NCBI GenBank assembly: GCA_002339745.1
Contig: DDKP01000133.1
Span: 8,003 to 14,255, forward strand
Source: Firmicutes bacterium UBA2595
GTDB lineage: Bacteria; Bacillota; Thermincolia; Thermincolales; UBA2595
Direction of reading: 5' to 3'
Length of the DNA stretch: 6,253 nt
Each line of letters begins with the position of its first letter. Positions within the stretch are counted from its first letter, which is position 1. Made by a program: the position numbers and the translations under genes. The notes beneath the pieces were generated by a model that saw only the letters and a list, made by a program, of their open reading frames with translations, had not been told where the DNA came from and did no database searches. Of the stretch, positions 5,945 through 6,253 are shown piece by piece.

Positions 5945-6172
5945 TCACTGGCCCGACTCACAAATGCCATGCTTGGTAAATATTTGGGCCCTTCCTCTTA
6001 TTTTCATAGCCGATGTGTGCTCAGTAAACTGGGCGATCATAACCTCTCCCTTATCAAGTTTTTCGGTATGATGAAACTTAGTATCCTGCCCCCGGGTCAG
6101 TCCGATAATGTTGACCCCGTTTTCCAGCGCCTTGACCACAATATATTCACCAGCAATTGGGGAATCATTCAT
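5945..6172 (-). CDS. mtrB: Tryptophan RNA-binding attenuation protein (TRAP)
   Basis: TRAP forms an 11-subunit ring that, when loaded with tryptophan, binds (G/U)AG repeats in leaders of tryptophan genes and blocks transcription or translation. The 75 residues equal the length of the Bacillus subtilis protein, and similarity to it is very strong: VNIIGLTRG, DTKFHH, EKLDKGEV and AQFTEHTSAMK. RNA-contact residues equivalent to B. subtilis Lys37, Lys56 and Arg58 are present (Lys38, Lys57, Arg59), and tryptophan-pocket residues are kept (Thr26, Thr31, Gln48, Thr50, Thr53, Ser54). Start: the ATG at 6172 has GAGG 8 nt upstream. A GTG at 6181 would add three residues but lies inside the ribosome site. 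Unlike B. subtilis, no folate gene (mtrA) lies directly downstream; upstream is outside the window. No NAG-repeat target was seen here, so its targets should be elsewhere. Confidence 0.95.
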   Translation of the reverse strand: MNDSPIAGEYIVVKALENGVNIIGLTRGQDTKFHHTEKLDKGEVMIAQFTEHTSAMKIRGRAQIFTKHGICESGQ

Positions 6173-6177
6173 TTTTA

Positions 6178-6184
6178 CCACCTC
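6178..6184 (-). promoter_or_regulatory. Ribosome binding site deciding the mtrB start
   Basis: Minus-strand GAGGTGG precedes the ATG at 6172 with 5 nt (8 nt from the GAGG core). It contains the competing GTG, which argues against the longer reading. Confidence 0.7.
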
Positions 6185-6190
6185 GTCCAG

Positions 6191-6219
6191 TATGGTGCAA
6201 GCAAGGTTATGATACCATA
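6191..6219. repeat. Inverted repeat spanning the mtrB -10 region and start point
   Basis: TATGGT (6191-6196) and ACCATA (6214-6219) are perfect inverted copies 17 nt apart. They bracket the -10 box and the expected transcription start, a position where a bound protein would block initiation. Only 6-nt arms, so chance is possible. Confidence 0.35.
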
Positions 6220-6237
6220 ATTTACGTTAATTTGCAA
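6209..6237 (-). promoter_or_regulatory. Sigma-A type promoter of mtrB
   Basis: On the minus strand: -35 TTGCAA (6232-6237), a 17-nt spacer, and -10 TATCAT (6209-6214) preceded by the TGn of an extended -10. Matches to consensus are 4/6 and 5/6. The predicted start near 6202 leaves a leader of about 30 nt before the mtrB ATG, too short for an attenuator. Confidence 0.75.
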
Positions 6238-6253
6238 GAAACCCCTCGTTACC

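Overview
The window carries seven genes, all on the minus strand, so it reads biologically from high to low coordinates. Order of transcription: mtrB (TRAP), a small DUF2007-like protein, accD, accA, pfkA, pyk, and the N-terminal third or so of a secreted subtilase that runs off the left edge. Gene order accD-accA-pfkA-pyk is the familiar low-GC Gram-positive arrangement. Together with a TRAP protein, a Bacillus-type pyruvate kinase with the extra C-terminal domain, purine-rich Shine-Dalgarno sites and near-even base composition, it points to a Firmicute. A Peptococcaceae-like member of the Clostridia (Desulfotomaculum/Pelotomaculum relatives) is my inference from protein character; no search was run.

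Right part (about 6250-5565): a good sigma-A type promoter drives mtrB, which encodes the tryptophan-sensing RNA-binding attenuation protein. It is followed by a modest terminator-like hairpin, an AT-rich spacer with two 6+10+6 inverted repeats, and a 65-residue DUF2007-like protein. Middle part (5501-3590): accD and accA, overlapping by 8 nt, encode the two carboxyltransferase subunits of acetyl-CoA carboxylase, which makes malonyl-CoA for fatty acid synthesis. They end at a clear hairpin plus U-tract terminator. Left-centre (3494-690): pfkA and pyk, 45 nt apart, encode the two classical control points of glycolysis, followed by a strong hairpin with a weak U-run. Left edge (1-551): the signal peptide, inhibitor-like propeptide and first catalytic motif of an S8 peptidase.

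The genes are mostly housekeeping. Glycolytic flux (PfkA, Pyk) supplies pyruvate and hence acetyl-CoA, which AccD/AccA commits to lipid synthesis. I see no mobile element, CRISPR, tRNA/rRNA or obvious new defence or biosynthetic system. The points worth a second look are the location of mtrB away from its Bacillus folate-gene partner, the small protein just ahead of accDA, two substitutions at normally conserved positions (AccA Lys161, PfkA Lys244), and several inverted repeats in leaders. No intergenic stretch exceeds 300 bases; the largest are about 183-194 nt.
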